Below, in pieces: positions 1-10,531 of a DNA stretch of 64,000 nucleotides. Under the pieces are notes generated by a model, which saw only the letters and a list, made by a program, of their open reading frames with translations, was not told the origin of the DNA and searched no databases. The translations under genes and the position numbers were made by a program. The stretch's first letter is position 1. The number at the start of each line of letters is the position of its first letter. Source of the DNA: Streptomyces sp. NBC_01244 (lineage in GTDB: Bacteria > Actinomycetota > Actinomycetes > Streptomycetales > Streptomycetaceae); contig NZ_CP108488.1 of the NCBI RefSeq assembly GCF_035987325.1, positions 6,758,001 through 6,822,000 on the forward strand, in the 5' to 3' direction.

Positions 1-1206
1 GAGATCGCGCTGCTGATCTCCGCCGAGAACGGCAAGCCGATCAAGTGGGCCCGCGGTGAGGTCGGCCGTGCGGTGTCCGTGTTCCGCTTCGCTTCCGAAG
101 AGGCCCGCCGCTTCAACGGCGGAGAGGCCCAGCGCCTGGACACCGACGCCGGCGGCGTCGGCCGCCTGGCCCTGACCCGCCGCTTCGTCAAGGGTCCGGT
201 CCTGGGCATCGCGCCCTTCAACTTCCCGCTGAACCTGTGCGCCCACAAGGTGGCCCCCGCCATCGCCGTCGGCGCGCCGATCATCCTGAAGCCGGCCCCG
301 GCCACCCCGCTCTCCGGCCTGATCCTCGGCGAGCTGCTCGCCGAGACCGATCTGCCGGCCGGTTCCTGGTCCGTGCTCCCCGTCGCCAACGACAAGATGC
401 CGGAGCTGGTCAAGGACGAGCGCCTGCCCGTCATCTCCTTCACCGGTTCCGACAAGGTCGGCTACGCCATCCAGCAGGCCGTGCCCCACAAGCACTGCAC
501 CCTGGAGCTCGGCGGCAACGCCGCGGCCGTGGTCCTGGAGGACTGGTCCTCGGAGGCCGACCTCGACTGGGCCGCGACCCGCATCGCGACCTTCTCGAAC
601 TACCAGGCCGGCCAGTCCTGCATCGGCGTGCAGCGCGTGATCGCCGACGCGACGGTCTACGACCGCCTGGTCGAGAAGGTCGTCGCCAAGGTCCGCGAGC
701 AGGTCACCGGCGACCCGAACGACTCCGCCACCGACGTCGGCCCCCTCGTCTCCGAGGACGCCGCCAAGCGGGTCGAGTCCTGGGTCGACGAGGCCGTGGC
801 CGCCGGAGCCAAGCTGCTCACGGGCGGCAAGCGCGAGGGTGCCTCGTACGAGCCCACCGTCGTCGCGGAGGTGCCCGCGGGCGTCACCCTCGCCACCGAG
901 GAGGTCTTCGGACCGGTCCTCACCCTGCGCCGGGTCGAGAACACCGACGAGGCCTTCGCCGCCGTCAACGACTCGAAGTTCGGTCTGCAGGCCGGCGTCT
1001 TCACGCGGAACATCCAGACCGCGTTCCGTGCCCACCGCGAGCTGGAGGTCGGCGGCGTGATCGTCGGCGACGTCCCGTCCTACCGCGCCGACCAGATGCC
1101 GTACGGCGGCGTCAAGCAGTCCGGTGTGGGCCGCGAGGGCGTGCGCTACGCGATGGACGACTACACCTACGAGCGGGTCCTGGTCCTCAGCGGCCTCGAC
1201 ATCTGA
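1..1206 (+). CDS. NAD(P)-dependent aldehyde dehydrogenase, 5' end outside the window
   Basis: The reading frame is open from base 1 and ends in TGA at 1204-1206, so 401 C-terminal codons are present. About 80 residues are missing compared with the usual length of about 480. The family oxidises aldehydes to acids with NAD(P). Visible family motifs, in order, are the coenzyme-binding stretch beginning FNFPLNLCAHKVAP, the FTGSDKVG turn, the LELGGN motif with the general-base Glu, the nucleophile loop GQSCIGVQR with the catalytic Cys, and EEVFGPVL. The specific substrate cannot be read from sequence; the GapN/lactaldehyde-type branch is possible. A perfect hairpin with a T run follows the stop, so it ends a transcription unit. 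The assignment to family is firm and the substrate is unknown. Confidence 0.95.
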   Translation, partial: EIALLISAENGKPIKWARGEVGRAVSVFRFASEEARRFNGGEAQRLDTDAGGVGRLALTRRFVKGPVLGIAPFNFPLNLCAHKVAPAIAVGAPIILKPAPATPLSGLILGELLAETDLPAGSWSVLPVANDKMPELVKDERLPVISFTGSDKVGYAIQQAVPHKHCTLELGGNAAAVVLEDWSSEADLDWAATRIATFSNYQAGQSCIGVQRVIADATVYDRLVEKVVAKVREQVTGDPNDSATDVGPLVSEDAAKRVESWVDEAVAAGAKLLTGGKREGASYEPTVVAEVPAGVTLATEEVFGPVLTLRRVENTDEAFAAVNDSKFGLQAGVFTRNIQTAFRAHRELEVGGVIVGDVPSYRADQMPYGGVKQSGVGREGVRYAMDDYTYERVLVLSGLDI

Positions 1207-1230
1207 CCGAACTCGTACGGCCACCAAGCC

Positions 1231-1275
1231 GACGGCCGGAGCCTACTGTGCGGGGGCTCCGGCCGTCCCCCTTTT
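1231..1275 (+). terminator. Rho-independent terminator after the aldehyde dehydrogenase
   Basis: A perfect 13-bp stem (1231-1243 with 1255-1267) has an 11-base loop and is followed by C5T4. It separates the aldehyde dehydrogenase from the acyl-CoA dehydrogenase, which has its own leader. Confidence 0.85.
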
Positions 1276-1368
1276 ACCGCCGCTTCCCCGCCGCCCGAAA
1301 CGGGTACGACTCACTGGTAGCACCCACCGGTAAGCACCCCCTCTCTCGGCGGCGAGGTGAGCCCCCTC

Positions 1369-3342
1369 ATGTCCGCAACACAGCCCGGCGACAGCGAGAC
1401 CCAGCCCGAACGGCCCGTACGGCCCAAGGTGACCGAGCGCGAGGCACGGCAGGTCGCGGAAGCGGCCCGGGAACAGAACTGGCAGCGGCCGAGCTTCGCC
1501 AAGGAGCTGTTCCTCGGACGGTTCCGGCTCGACCTGATCCACCCCCACCCGCTCCCCGCCGACGAGGACGTCCGGCGCGGAGAGGCCTTCCTGGCCCGGC
1601 TGCGGGAGTTCTGCGAGACCTCCGTCGACGGGGCGCGCATCGAGCGCGAGGCGAAGATCCCCGACGAGACCGTGCGCGGGCTCAAGGAGCTCGGCGCGCT
1701 GGGCATGAAGATCGACCCGAAGTACGGGGGTCTCGGTCTCACCCAGGTGTACTACAACAAGGCGCTCGCCCTCGTCGGCTCCGTCAGCCCGGCCATCGGC
1801 GCCCTGCTCTCCGCCCACCAGTCGATCGGCGTACCCCAGCCGCTGAAGATGTTCGGCACGCAGGAGCAGAAGGACGCCTACCTGCCGCGCTGCGCGACCA
1901 CCGCCATCAGCGCCTTCCTCCTCACCGAGCCGGACGTCGGCTCCGACCCGGCACGTCTGGCCACCACGGCGGTCCCGGACGGGGAGGACGCGTACGTCCT
2001 GGACGGCGTGAAGCTCTGGACCACCAACGGGGTCGTCGCCGACCTGCTCGTCGTCATGGCGCGGGTCCCCAGGAGCGAGAACCACCGCGGCGGGATCACC
2101 GCCTTCGTCGTCGAGGCCGACTCTCCGGGCATCACCGTCGAGCACCGCAACGCCTTCATGGGCCTGCGCGGCCTGGAGAACGGCGTCACCCGCTTCCACC
2201 GGGTCAGGGTCCCCGCGGCCCAGCGCATCGGCGCCGAGGGTGCCGGGCTGAAGATCGCGCTGACCACGCTGAACACCGGCCGGCTGTCGCTGCCCGCGAT
2301 GTGCGTGGGCGCGGGGAAGTGGTGCCTGAAGATCGCCCGCGAGTGGTCGGGCGTACGCGAGCAGTGGGGACGGCCGGTCGGCCTGCACGAGGCCGTCGGC
2401 GCCAAGATCTCCTTCATCGCGGCCACCACCTTCGCCCTGGAGGCCGTGGTCGACCTGGCCTCCCAGATGGCCGACGAGGACCGCAACGACATCCGCATCG
2501 AGGCCGCCCTCGCCAAGCTCTACGGCTCCGAGATGGCCTGCCTGATCGCCGACGAGCTGGTTCAGATCCGCGGCGGGCGCGGCTTCGAGACCGCCGAGTC
2601 CCTCGCCGCCCGCGGCGAGCGGGCCGTGCCGGCCGAGCAGATGCTCCGCGACCTGCGCATCAACCGGATCTTCGAGGGATCCACCGAGATCATGCACCTG
2701 CTGATCGCCCGCGAGGCCGTGGACGCCCACCTGTCGGTGGCCGGCGACCTCATCGACCCGGAGAAGGCACTGGGCGACAAGGCGAAGGCCGGCGCCCGCG
2801 CCGCCGGGTTCTACGCCCGCTGGCTCCCCCAACTCGCCACCGGGCCCGGCCAGGTCCCCGGCACCTACCGGGCCTTCCACCCGAACGGCCACCCCGACCT
2901 CGCCACCCATCTGCGCTACGTCGAACGCGGATCGCGCAAACTCGCCCGCTCGACCTTCTACGCCATGTCCCGCTGGCAGGGCCGGATGGAGACCAAGCAG
3001 GGGTTCCTCGGCCGGATCGTCGACATCGGCGCCGAGCTCTTCGCGATGAGCGCGGCCTGCGTGCGCGCCGAGCACCTGCGGACCTCCGGCGAGCACGGCC
3101 GAGAGGCCTACCAGCTGGCCGACGCCTTCTGCCGGCAGTCCCGGCTCCGCGTGGAGGAGCTCTTCGGGCGGCTCTGGGACAACACCGACGACCTGGACCG
3201 CAAGGTCGTCGCCGGGGTCCTGAACGGCACCTACACCTGGCTGGAGGAGGGCGTGCTCGACCCCTCCGGCGACGGCCCGTGGATCGCCGACGCCGCCCCC
3301 GGCCCCTCCACCCGCGAAAACGTCCACAGACCTCTGCGCTGA
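1369..3342 (+). CDS. Acyl-CoA dehydrogenase, long form with C-terminal extension
   Basis: This 657-residue FAD enzyme of the acyl-CoA dehydrogenase family should catalyse alpha,beta-dehydrogenation of an acyl-CoA. Family marks include LTEPDVGSDPARL (FAD/substrate loop), the LWTTNG strand, the RGGRGF helix and FEGSTEIM, where the Glu of FEG matches the usual catalytic base. It is about 270 residues longer than the classical 380-residue enzymes, the extra part being C-terminal, as in VLCAD-type proteins. I chose ATG 1369 because a GGCGAG Shine-Dalgarno-like sequence lies 12 bases upstream; an in-frame GTG at 1357 would overlap that sequence. Acyl chain preference is not determinable here. Confidence 0.93.
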   Translation: MSATQPGDSETQPERPVRPKVTEREARQVAEAAREQNWQRPSFAKELFLGRFRLDLIHPHPLPADEDVRRGEAFLARLREFCETSVDGARIEREAKIPDETVRGLKELGALGMKIDPKYGGLGLTQVYYNKALALVGSVSPAIGALLSAHQSIGVPQPLKMFGTQEQKDAYLPRCATTAISAFLLTEPDVGSDPARLATTAVPDGEDAYVLDGVKLWTTNGVVADLLVVMARVPRSENHRGGITAFVVEADSPGITVEHRNAFMGLRGLENGVTRFHRVRVPAAQRIGAEGAGLKIALTTLNTGRLSLPAMCVGAGKWCLKIAREWSGVREQWGRPVGLHEAVGAKISFIAATTFALEAVVDLASQMADEDRNDIRIEAALAKLYGSEMACLIADELVQIRGGRGFETAESLAARGERAVPAEQMLRDLRINRIFEGSTEIMHLLIAREAVDAHLSVAGDLIDPEKALGDKAKAGARAAGFYARWLPQLATGPGQVPGTYRAFHPNGHPDLATHLRYVERGSRKLARSTFYAMSRWQGRMETKQGFLGRIVDIGAELFAMSAACVRAEHLRTSGEHGREAYQLADAFCRQSRLRVEELFGRLWDNTDDLDRKVVAGVLNGTYTWLEEGVLDPSGDGPWIADAAPGPSTRENVHRPLR

Positions 3343-3370
3343 CCTGCAATCATCGCCGGACGTCGGACGG

Positions 3371-3420
3371 ACGTACGAGGATGAGTACGGGTACGAGCAC
3401 GGGTACGCGTACGAGCACAG
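3371..3420. repeat. Short degenerate GTACG repeats before the next gene
   Basis: The 50 bases contain six copies of GTACG spaced by 4-8 bases in the leader of the following gene. A similar GAGTACG-type repeat occurs before infB (17754-17788). Function is unknown; it may be simple sequence drift. Confidence 0.5.
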
Positions 3421-3439
3421 CGCGAGGCGGACGAGAACG

Positions 3440-4759
3440 ATGCCCACGGCCGAGGAAGACCGCGCCAGCCGACGGCTGGCCTGGTGCGTGGCGCACCTCC
3501 TGCGCCACGCACCGGACCACGTCGTCACCGACATGATCGGCCGGCTCGACGAGCCCGCCTTCAAGTACCTGTGCCGGGACGAATGGCTGGCGGCCTCGAC
3601 CGTCACCCTGCTGCTGCGCCACGGAGGCGCGGCCGACCGCACCTACGTGGCCCGCAACCCCCGCGTCGTGGGCCGGCCGCTGCCCGGCCTGCCCGGGCCC
3701 GCCCGGTACGCCCGCCGCAGGACCCCGGCCGAACTCCTCCCGGTGCTCCGCGCCGAACTGGGCCGGGACGCCGGCGAGGAGCCGCTCACCGCGGCCGAGC
3801 TCATCGGCCTGCTCCGCCGGCACGGCCGGCGCGGGCCGCGGGTCCCGCTGGACATCCTGGCGCTCCGCCACCGACCCGACCCGGAGCTGCTGCTCGCCGA
3901 ACACCTCCGCCTGCCGCTGCCGGCCGGCTCCGTCGAAGCCCTGCTGCTCGTCGAGGACCTGCCCCGGGAGACCGTCCACGGGCTGCTCGCCACCGCGGCG
4001 CCGGACGAGCGCACCTGGTACCGGCCCGCCGTCCGCGCCGTGCGGATGGGCCGGGTCACGCACGAGGAGCTCGTCGCCCACGTGGCCCCCGCGCACCGCA
4101 CCCTGCTCCTCACCGACCTGTCCGGGGCCCGCGGCCTGCGCTGGAGCCTGCCCGAGCGGACGGGGATGCGCACGGCCGCCGCCCGGGCGCTGCGCCCCCT
4201 GCGCGACGACCCCCGGCTTTGGGCGGAGCTGCTGCGCCACGCCCCCGCCTTCCCGGGCACCCTGCCGGTCCTGGTCGCACGGATCGTGCGCGGCACCCTG
4301 CCGGAGCCCGCCGGGGGACCACCGGTCCCCGGACTCGCGGAGGCGGTGCGCTCCGTGGCGCCCGGGTCCGCCGAGCCCGTCGCGGGCGTGGACCGCGAAC
4401 TGGCCCTGGCGAGCCTGGCCGTGCCCATGGAGTCCGTCCAGGAGGACATCCGGTGGGTGCGCGACTGCCTCGCCCGCGGGCTGCTCACCGGCGAGGACGT
4501 GATCCGGCACAAGGCGCCCGCCTGCTGGGCCCTGGACGAGGACCACTGGCTGGGAGAGGTGGACCACCCCGACCGCCACGAACCGTCCGCCCCGGTGGTC
4601 GCCGCGCGGTCCGAGGCCGACCGGCTGTTCGCGCTGGCCCTCGGCTCCGATCCGGACGCCTGGTGGCGGGTGGCCCGTACCCTCCCGGACTTCGCCGGGA
4701 CGCTCCCGCACCTTCTCCTTCGGGTCACGGATGGGGGCTCCGTGTCCGGGCGCCCCTGA
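3440..4759 (+). CDS. Conserved-looking hypothetical protein upstream of dxr
   Basis: I do not recognise this 439-residue protein. It starts at ATG 3440 with a GAGGCGGA ribosome-binding sequence and is rich in Leu, Arg, Ala and charged residues. It has many amphipathic helix-like stretches such as LAWCVAHLLRHAP and LLTDLSGARGLRW, and no signal peptide or membrane segment. The pattern of repeated Leu/His/Arg helices suggests an all-alpha, HEAT-like fold, which is inference only. It ends 20 bases before dxr on the same strand, so co-transcription with dxr is likely. Codon use is typical of the neighbours, which argues that it is a genuine gene. Confidence 0.8.
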   Translation: MPTAEEDRASRRLAWCVAHLLRHAPDHVVTDMIGRLDEPAFKYLCRDEWLAASTVTLLLRHGGAADRTYVARNPRVVGRPLPGLPGPARYARRRTPAELLPVLRAELGRDAGEEPLTAAELIGLLRRHGRRGPRVPLDILALRHRPDPELLLAEHLRLPLPAGSVEALLLVEDLPRETVHGLLATAAPDERTWYRPAVRAVRMGRVTHEELVAHVAPAHRTLLLTDLSGARGLRWSLPERTGMRTAAARALRPLRDDPRLWAELLRHAPAFPGTLPVLVARIVRGTLPEPAGGPPVPGLAEAVRSVAPGSAEPVAGVDRELALASLAVPMESVQEDIRWVRDCLARGLLTGEDVIRHKAPACWALDEDHWLGEVDHPDRHEPSAPVVAARSEADRLFALALGSDPDAWWRVARTLPDFAGTLPHLLLRVTDGGSVSGRP

Positions 4760-4779
4760 GTTGCGGCAACAATGGGTCC

Positions 4780-6033
4780 ATGAGCGACCGCCCATCCCCC
4801 CTCGCCGATCCGCACCTCCTCTTCGACCCCGCGGCCGGCCGTCGGGACATCGTCATCCTCGGCTCCACCGGGTCCATCGGGACCCAGGCCATCGACCTCG
4901 CCCTGCGCAACCCGGACCGGTTCCGGGTCACGGCCCTGTCCGCCGCCGGCGGCCGGGTCGCGCTGCTGGCCGAGCAGGCCCGGCTGCTGCGCGTGAGGAC
5001 CGTGGCAGTCGCGCGCGAAGACGTCGTACCGGCCCTCAAGGAGGCGCTGGACTCCGAGTACGGCCCCGGTGAGCCGCTGCCCGAGATCCTCGCCGGACCG
5101 GAGGCGGCGACCGAGCTCGCCGCCTCCGAGTGCCACACCGTGCTCAACGGCATCACCGGTTCCATCGGCCTCGCGCCCACCCTCGCCGCGCTGAAGGCCG
5201 GGCGGACGCTGGCCCTCGCCAACAAGGAGTCGCTGATCGTCGGCGGCCCGCTGGTGAAGGCCCTGGCGAAGCCCGGCCAGATCATCCCGGTGGACTCCGA
5301 GCACGCGGCGCTCTTCCAGGCCCTCGCCGCGGGCACCCGCGCCGAGGTGCGCAAGCTCGTGGTGACCGCCTCCGGCGGGCCCTTCCGCGGCCGCACCCGA
5401 GCCGAGCTGGCCTCGGTGACGGTGCAGGACGCGCTGGCCCACCCGACCTGGGCGATGGGCCCGGTGATCACCGTCAACTCGGCGACCCTGGTCAACAAGG
5501 GGCTGGAGGTCATCGAGGCGCACCTGCTCTACGACATCCCCTTCGAGCGGATCGAGGTCGTGGTCCACCCGCAGTCCTACGTGCACTCCATGGTGGAGTT
5601 CACGGACGGCTCCACGCTGGCCCAGGCCACCCCGCCGGACATGCGCGGCCCGATCGCCATCGGTCTCGGCTGGCCCCAGCGGGTCCCGGACGCGTCCACC
5701 GCCTTCGACTGGACCAAGGCGTCCACCTGGGAGTTCTTCCCGCTGGACACCGAGGCCTTCCCCGCGGTGGGCCTGGCCCGGCACGTCGGCGCCCTGGGCG
5801 GGACCGCGCCCGCCGTGTTCAATGCGGCGAACGAGGAGTGCGTAGAGGCGTTCCTGGCCGGTCGGCTCCCGTTCACAGCAATCATGGATACGGTCTCTGC
5901 CGTGGTCGATGAGCACGGAACCCCCGCCGGGGGAACTTCCCTCACGGTCGCGGACGTCCTTGAAGCGGAGACCTGGGCCAGGGCCCGGGCACAGGAGACG
6001 GCGGCACGGGCCGCAGTGGAGGCGCGCGCATGA
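4780..6033 (+). CDS. dxr: 1-deoxy-D-xylulose 5-phosphate reductoisomerase
   Basis: This enzyme rearranges and reduces 1-deoxyxylulose 5-phosphate to methylerythritol 4-phosphate with NADPH, the second step of the MEP isoprenoid pathway. The 417-residue product has the NADPH motif GSTGSIG at about 28-34, [10 protein letters not shown] at about 147-156, metal ligands in VDSEHA (Asp172, Glu174) and the [10 protein letters not shown] helix (Glu243). ATG 4780 gives a normal N-terminus; no strong Shine-Dalgarno is visible, but a weak -10-like AACAAT ends six bases before it. Its stop overlaps the rseP start by four bases (ATGA), implying translational coupling. ispG of the same pathway lies one gene downstream. 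Confidence 0.97.
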   Translation: MSDRPSPLADPHLLFDPAAGRRDIVILGSTGSIGTQAIDLALRNPDRFRVTALSAAGGRVALLAEQARLLRVRTVAVAREDVVPALKEALDSEYGPGEPLPEILAGPEAATELAASECHTVLNGITGSIGLAPTLAALKAGRTLALANKESLIVGGPLVKALAKPGQIIPVDSEHAALFQALAAGTRAEVRKLVVTASGGPFRGRTRAELASVTVQDALAHPTWAMGPVITVNSATLVNKGLEVIEAHLLYDIPFERIEVVVHPQSYVHSMVEFTDGSTLAQATPPDMRGPIAIGLGWPQRVPDASTAFDWTKASTWEFFPLDTEAFPAVGLARHVGALGGTAPAVFNAANEECVEAFLAGRLPFTAIMDTVSAVVDEHGTPAGGTSLTVADVLEAETWARARAQETAARAAVEARA

Positions 6034-7331
6034 CCATACTGCTCACCTTGATCGGCGTGCTCGTCTTCGCGGTCGGGCTGCTCTTCTCGATCGCCTGGCA
6101 CGAGCTCGGTCACCTCTCCACGGCCAAGCTCTTCGGCATCCGCGTGCCCCAGTACATGGTCGGCTTCGGCCGGACCATCTGGTCGCGCAAGAAGGGCGAC
6201 ACCGAGTACGGGCTCAAGGCCATCCCGATGGGCGGATACATCCGCATGATCGGAATGTTCCCGCCGGGCGAGGACGGCAAGGTCACCGTCCGCTCCACGT
6301 CGCCGTTCCGCACGATGATCGAGGACGCCCGCTCGGCGGCGTACGAGGAGCTGCAGCCGGGCGACGAATCGCGGCTCTTCTACACGCGCAAGCCGTGGAA
6401 GCGCGTGATCGTGATGTTCGCGGGACCGTTCATGAACCTGGTCCTGGCGATGGCGATCTTCTTCGGCGTGTGGATGACCTTCGGGGTGCAGCAGACGACC
6501 ACCCAGGTCCAGACCGTCACCGACTGCGTGATCAAGCAGAGCGAGAACCGCGACGAGTGCCGGGCCGGCGACCCGGCCGCCCCGGGCAAGGCCGCCGGCC
6601 TCCAGGTCGGGGACAAGATCGTGGGCTTCCAGGGCAAGCCGATCGAGGACTGGGCCACCCTCCAGAAGAACATCCGCGACACCATCGGACCCGCCACCCT
6701 CACCGTCCTGCGCGACGGGCAGAAGGTGACCCTCCAGGCGAGCCTCGTGGAGAACCGCGTGGGCAAGAGCGACGGCCACGGCGGCTACGTCAAGGGCGAG
6801 TACGTCTCGGCCGGCTACCTCGGGGTCGGCCCGAAGTCCGTGATCGCCCCGCTCACCTTCACCCAGTCCGCGGACCGGGTCGGCGAGGTCGTCCAGAGCA
6901 GCCTGCAGGGCCTGGCCCAGCTCCCGGGCAAGATCCCGGCCCTGTGGAACTCGGTCTTCAACGGGGCCGAGCGGGAGGCCGACTCCCCGATGGGCATCAT
7001 CGGCGCCGCCCGGATCAACGGGGAGATCGCGAACCTCGACATTCCGAGCGAGCAGCGGATGTCGATCATGCTGAACGTCCTGGGCATGTTCAACCTCTCC
7101 CTCTTCCTGTTCAACATGCTGCCCCTGCTGCCGCTGGACGGCGGGCACATCGCGGGCGCCCTGTGGGAGTCGGTGCGGCGGGCCTTCGCCCGGGTCTTCC
7201 GGCGCGCCGACCCGGGCCCCTTCGACGTGGCGCGGCTGATGCCGGCCGCGTACGTGGTGGCCGGGGTCTTCCTCTGCTTCACCTTGTTGGTGCTGGCCGC
7301 GGACGTGGTCAACCCCATCAGAATCACCTGA
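6030..7331 (+). CDS. rseP: Site-2 zinc metalloprotease, RseP/RIP1 family
   Basis: This is an intramembrane zinc protease that cleaves transmembrane substrates, such as anti-sigma factors or signal-peptide remnants, in the plasma membrane. The 433-residue protein has a first membrane helix carrying HELGH at residues 24-28. A hydrophobic segment at about 130-150 is followed by a PDZ-like domain at about 180-260 ([18 protein letters not shown]). The C-terminal membrane helix contains the third zinc ligand in PLDGGH (Asp370). The start overlaps dxr by four bases. The substrate is not known from the sequence. A strong hairpin follows, so dxr-rseP is a unit separate from ispG. Confidence 0.95.
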   Translation: MTILLTLIGVLVFAVGLLFSIAWHELGHLSTAKLFGIRVPQYMVGFGRTIWSRKKGDTEYGLKAIPMGGYIRMIGMFPPGEDGKVTVRSTSPFRTMIEDARSAAYEELQPGDESRLFYTRKPWKRVIVMFAGPFMNLVLAMAIFFGVWMTFGVQQTTTQVQTVTDCVIKQSENRDECRAGDPAAPGKAAGLQVGDKIVGFQGKPIEDWATLQKNIRDTIGPATLTVLRDGQKVTLQASLVENRVGKSDGHGGYVKGEYVSAGYLGVGPKSVIAPLTFTQSADRVGEVVQSSLQGLAQLPGKIPALWNSVFNGAEREADSPMGIIGAARINGEIANLDIPSEQRMSIMLNVLGMFNLSLFLFNMLPLLPLDGGHIAGALWESVRRAFARVFRRADPGPFDVARLMPAAYVVAGVFLCFTLLVLAADVVNPIRIT

Positions 7332-7381
7332 TCGAAAGATCGGCGGATCGTCGTACGGGACGCCTGTACAGCAAGAGGACC

Positions 7382-7410
7382 GGAGCCGGGCACGCATCGT
7401 GCCCGGCTCC
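7382..7410 (+). terminator. Hairpin terminator after rseP
   Basis: A perfect 12-bp GC-rich stem (7382-7393 with 7399-7410) has a 5-base loop and no T run, as is common for actinobacterial terminators. It lies 50 bases after the rseP stop and about 120 bases before ispG. Confidence 0.7.
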
Positions 7411-7528
7411 CTACGTTCGGGTGGCACACCCCCTGCGATGCGCGGGAGACGTGCCGCTTGGCGTAATCTCGGACGCTGGGGCCCGCCGATCCCGGCACCT
7501 ATATCCACACCTTGGGGTTGCACAGCAG

Positions 7529-8686
<1,158 letters not shown>

Positions 8687-8729
8687 TTCCCCGCGGGGAG
8701 CCGCGCGGCTCCGCAGGAGGAACGGTGAC

Positions 8730-8761
8730 GGGCCCGGGACCGCAGGTGCGGCCCCGGGCCC
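8730..8761 (+). terminator. Hairpin terminator after ispG
   Basis: A 14-bp stem with one mismatch (8730-8743 with 8748-8761) and a 4-base loop lies 43 bases after the ispG stop. It is entirely GC and has no T tract. Confidence 0.65.
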
Positions 8762-8953
8762 GTCGGCATGCGGGCTCCCGGCGTGCCGTGCGGGCGAGGG
8801 GCCCTGGCCGGCCGCTCGCACCTCCTCGGCCTCCCCGACGGACGGCGCCGGCCCGTGAAGGGCCCGTGAAGCGCCTCCGAGGGGCCTCGGGGGCATCTCG
8901 GAGCCGGTCCGGGTACAGTGCGGAGATCAGCAGACTTGCATGGTGAGGCCCCA

Positions 8954-9799
8954 GTGTTGACGCAGACCACCACCCGGGTCCTTGAGCCCAGTGATCTTGA
9001 CGCCGCGCTCGACATCCTCGGCCGCGAGCCGGTCGAGAACGCCTTCGTCACCTCCCGGGTCCAGATCGCCGGGCTCGACCCGTGGCGTCTGGGCGGCGAG
9101 ATGTGGGGCTGGTACGCCGACGGCGTACTCCGCTCCCTCTGCTACGCCGGCGCCAACCTGGTGCCCGTCTGCGCCGAACCCGACGCCGTACGGGCCTTCG
9201 CCGACCGCGCCCGGCGCACCGGCCGCCGCTGCTCCTCCATCGTCGGCCCCGCCGAGGCCACCGGGCTGCTCTGGCAGCTCCTGGAGCCGAACTGGGGCCC
9301 GGCCCGCGACGTCCGCTCCTGCCAGCCGCTCATGGTCATGGAGCAGCCGTCCACCGCGGTGACCGCCGACCCCCGGGTCCGCCGGATCCGCAAGGACGAG
9401 ATGGACCTGATCATGCCCGCCTGCGTGGCCATGTTCACCGAAGAGGTCGGCATCTCCCCGATGACCGGCGACGGCGGCCTGCTCTACCAGGCCCGGGTCG
9501 CCGAGCTGGTCGCCAGTGGCCGTTCGTTCGCCCGCGTCCAGGACGGCAAGGTCCTCTTCAAGGCCGAGATCGGCGCCGCGACCACCCGCGCCTGCCAGAT
9601 CCAGGGCGTCTGGGTGGCCCCCGAGTTCCGCGGCCGCGGGCACTCGGAGACCGGGATGGCCGCCGTCGTCGCGTACGCGCTCCGGGACGTGGCCCCCGTG
9701 GTCAGCCTGTACGTCAACGACTTCAACACCGCGGCGCGCGCCTCCTACCACCGGGTCGGCTTCCGCGAGGTCGGCGCGTTCATGAGCGTGCTGTTCTGA
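8954..9799 (+). CDS. GNAT-family N-acetyltransferase with DUF4081-like N-terminus
   Basis: The 281-residue protein has two halves. Residues 1-150 resemble the DUF4081 module (EPVENAFVTSRV, WRLGGEMWGWY) and the C-terminal half is a GNAT domain with the acetyl-CoA motif GVWVAPEFRGRGHS and a terminal YVNDFN strand. It should transfer an acetyl group from acetyl-CoA to an amine; the substrate is unknown. I chose GTG 8954 (then TTG), giving MLTQTTTRVLEP, because GTGAGG lies just upstream. No adjacent gene indicates its pathway; the next gene is an unrelated GNAT protein with its own promoter-like element. Confidence 0.9.
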   Translation: MLTQTTTRVLEPSDLDAALDILGREPVENAFVTSRVQIAGLDPWRLGGEMWGWYADGVLRSLCYAGANLVPVCAEPDAVRAFADRARRTGRRCSSIVGPAEATGLLWQLLEPNWGPARDVRSCQPLMVMEQPSTAVTADPRVRRIRKDEMDLIMPACVAMFTEEVGISPMTGDGGLLYQARVAELVASGRSFARVQDGKVLFKAEIGAATTRACQIQGVWVAPEFRGRGHSETGMAAVVAYALRDVAPVVSLYVNDFNTAARASYHRVGFREVGAFMSVLF

Positions 9800-9873
9800 G
9801 CGCATCGCCGCCCGTGCCGTGCCGATGTGTGCGTCCTGTTCCGATCTTCCTGTTCGACCCCGCGGTCGGCCAG

Positions 9874-9879
9874 TAAAGT
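9874..9879 (+). promoter_or_regulatory. -10 element placed for leaderless transcription of the second GNAT gene
   Basis: TAAAGT ends six bases before ATG 9886, the spacing at which transcription would begin at the start codon. No Shine-Dalgarno sequence is present. Confidence 0.5.
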
Positions 9880-9885
9880 CGCCGC

Positions 9886-10458
9886 ATGATGCCAACCCCC
9901 GCGGGAGACGACCCCGGCCGGCCCGCCGGACTGCGCATCGGGCCCCTCGACCTCGCCGCCCGGGTCGACGAGGCCCTGCGCGTGCAGGCCATGGCCTTCG
10001 GGCTCAGCGAGGAAGAGATCGGCATCCGGCGCTACATCGTCCAGCGCCACATGACCTGCCGAGGAGCCCGCGCGCTCGGTGCGTTCACCGAGGACGGGGG
10101 GCTCGCCGGGTTCGTCTACGGCATGCCCAACGACCGCACGCACTGGTGGTCCGGAGTCGTCGAGCCCTACCTGCGGACCGGCGGGCACGAGAGCTGGCTC
10201 GACGGCTCCTTCGTGATCACCGAGCTCCACGTGCACCCCGGGTTCCAGGGCAAGGGCGTCGGCCGCGCCCTCATCACCCTGATCACCGACACCGCCGCCG
10301 AGGAACGCTCGATCCTCTCCGCGATCGACACCGACAGCCCCGCCCGCGGCCTCTACCGGTCCCTCGGCTACACGGACCTCGCCCGCCAGGTCCTCTTCCC
10401 GAGCGCGAGCCTCCCGTACGCCGTCATGGGCGCCCCGCTGCCGCTGCGCAGGCCCTGA
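9886..10458 (+). CDS. GNAT-family N-acetyltransferase
   Basis: This 190-residue single-domain acetyltransferase has the acetyl-CoA pyrophosphate loop in VHPGFQGKGVGRALI at about residues 112-126 and the following beta strand SAIDTDSPARGLYRSLGY. The substrate is unknown. Start ATG 9886 (followed by a second ATG) has no Shine-Dalgarno but a -10-like TAAAGT six bases upstream, consistent with a leaderless mRNA. It is a different subfamily from the GNAT gene before it, so this is not a simple tandem duplication. Confidence 0.88.
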   Translation: MMPTPAGDDPGRPAGLRIGPLDLAARVDEALRVQAMAFGLSEEEIGIRRYIVQRHMTCRGARALGAFTEDGGLAGFVYGMPNDRTHWWSGVVEPYLRTGGHESWLDGSFVITELHVHPGFQGKGVGRALITLITDTAAEERSILSAIDTDSPARGLYRSLGYTDLARQVLFPSASLPYAVMGAPLPLRRP

Positions 10459-10519
10459 CCCCGTCCGCCCCGACCCGGTGGGCCCTCAAACCGGTTTCCG
10501 CGGCCCCCGCGGGCCCCGG

Positions 10520-10525
10520 TAGCCT
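10520..10525 (+). promoter_or_regulatory. -10 element placed for leaderless transcription of proS
   Basis: TAGCCT lies six bases before ATG 10532 and no ribosome-binding sequence is visible. The layout matches that before the gene at 9886 and dapA. Confidence 0.5.
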
Positions 10526-10531
10526 CCCGTC

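Noticed and set aside
237..3536. A 1099-codon open frame running across the aldehyde and acyl-CoA dehydrogenase genes in another frame
   Set aside because: Its product is an Arg/Pro/Gly-rich string without domains. It exists because high third-position GC removes stops in shadow frames.
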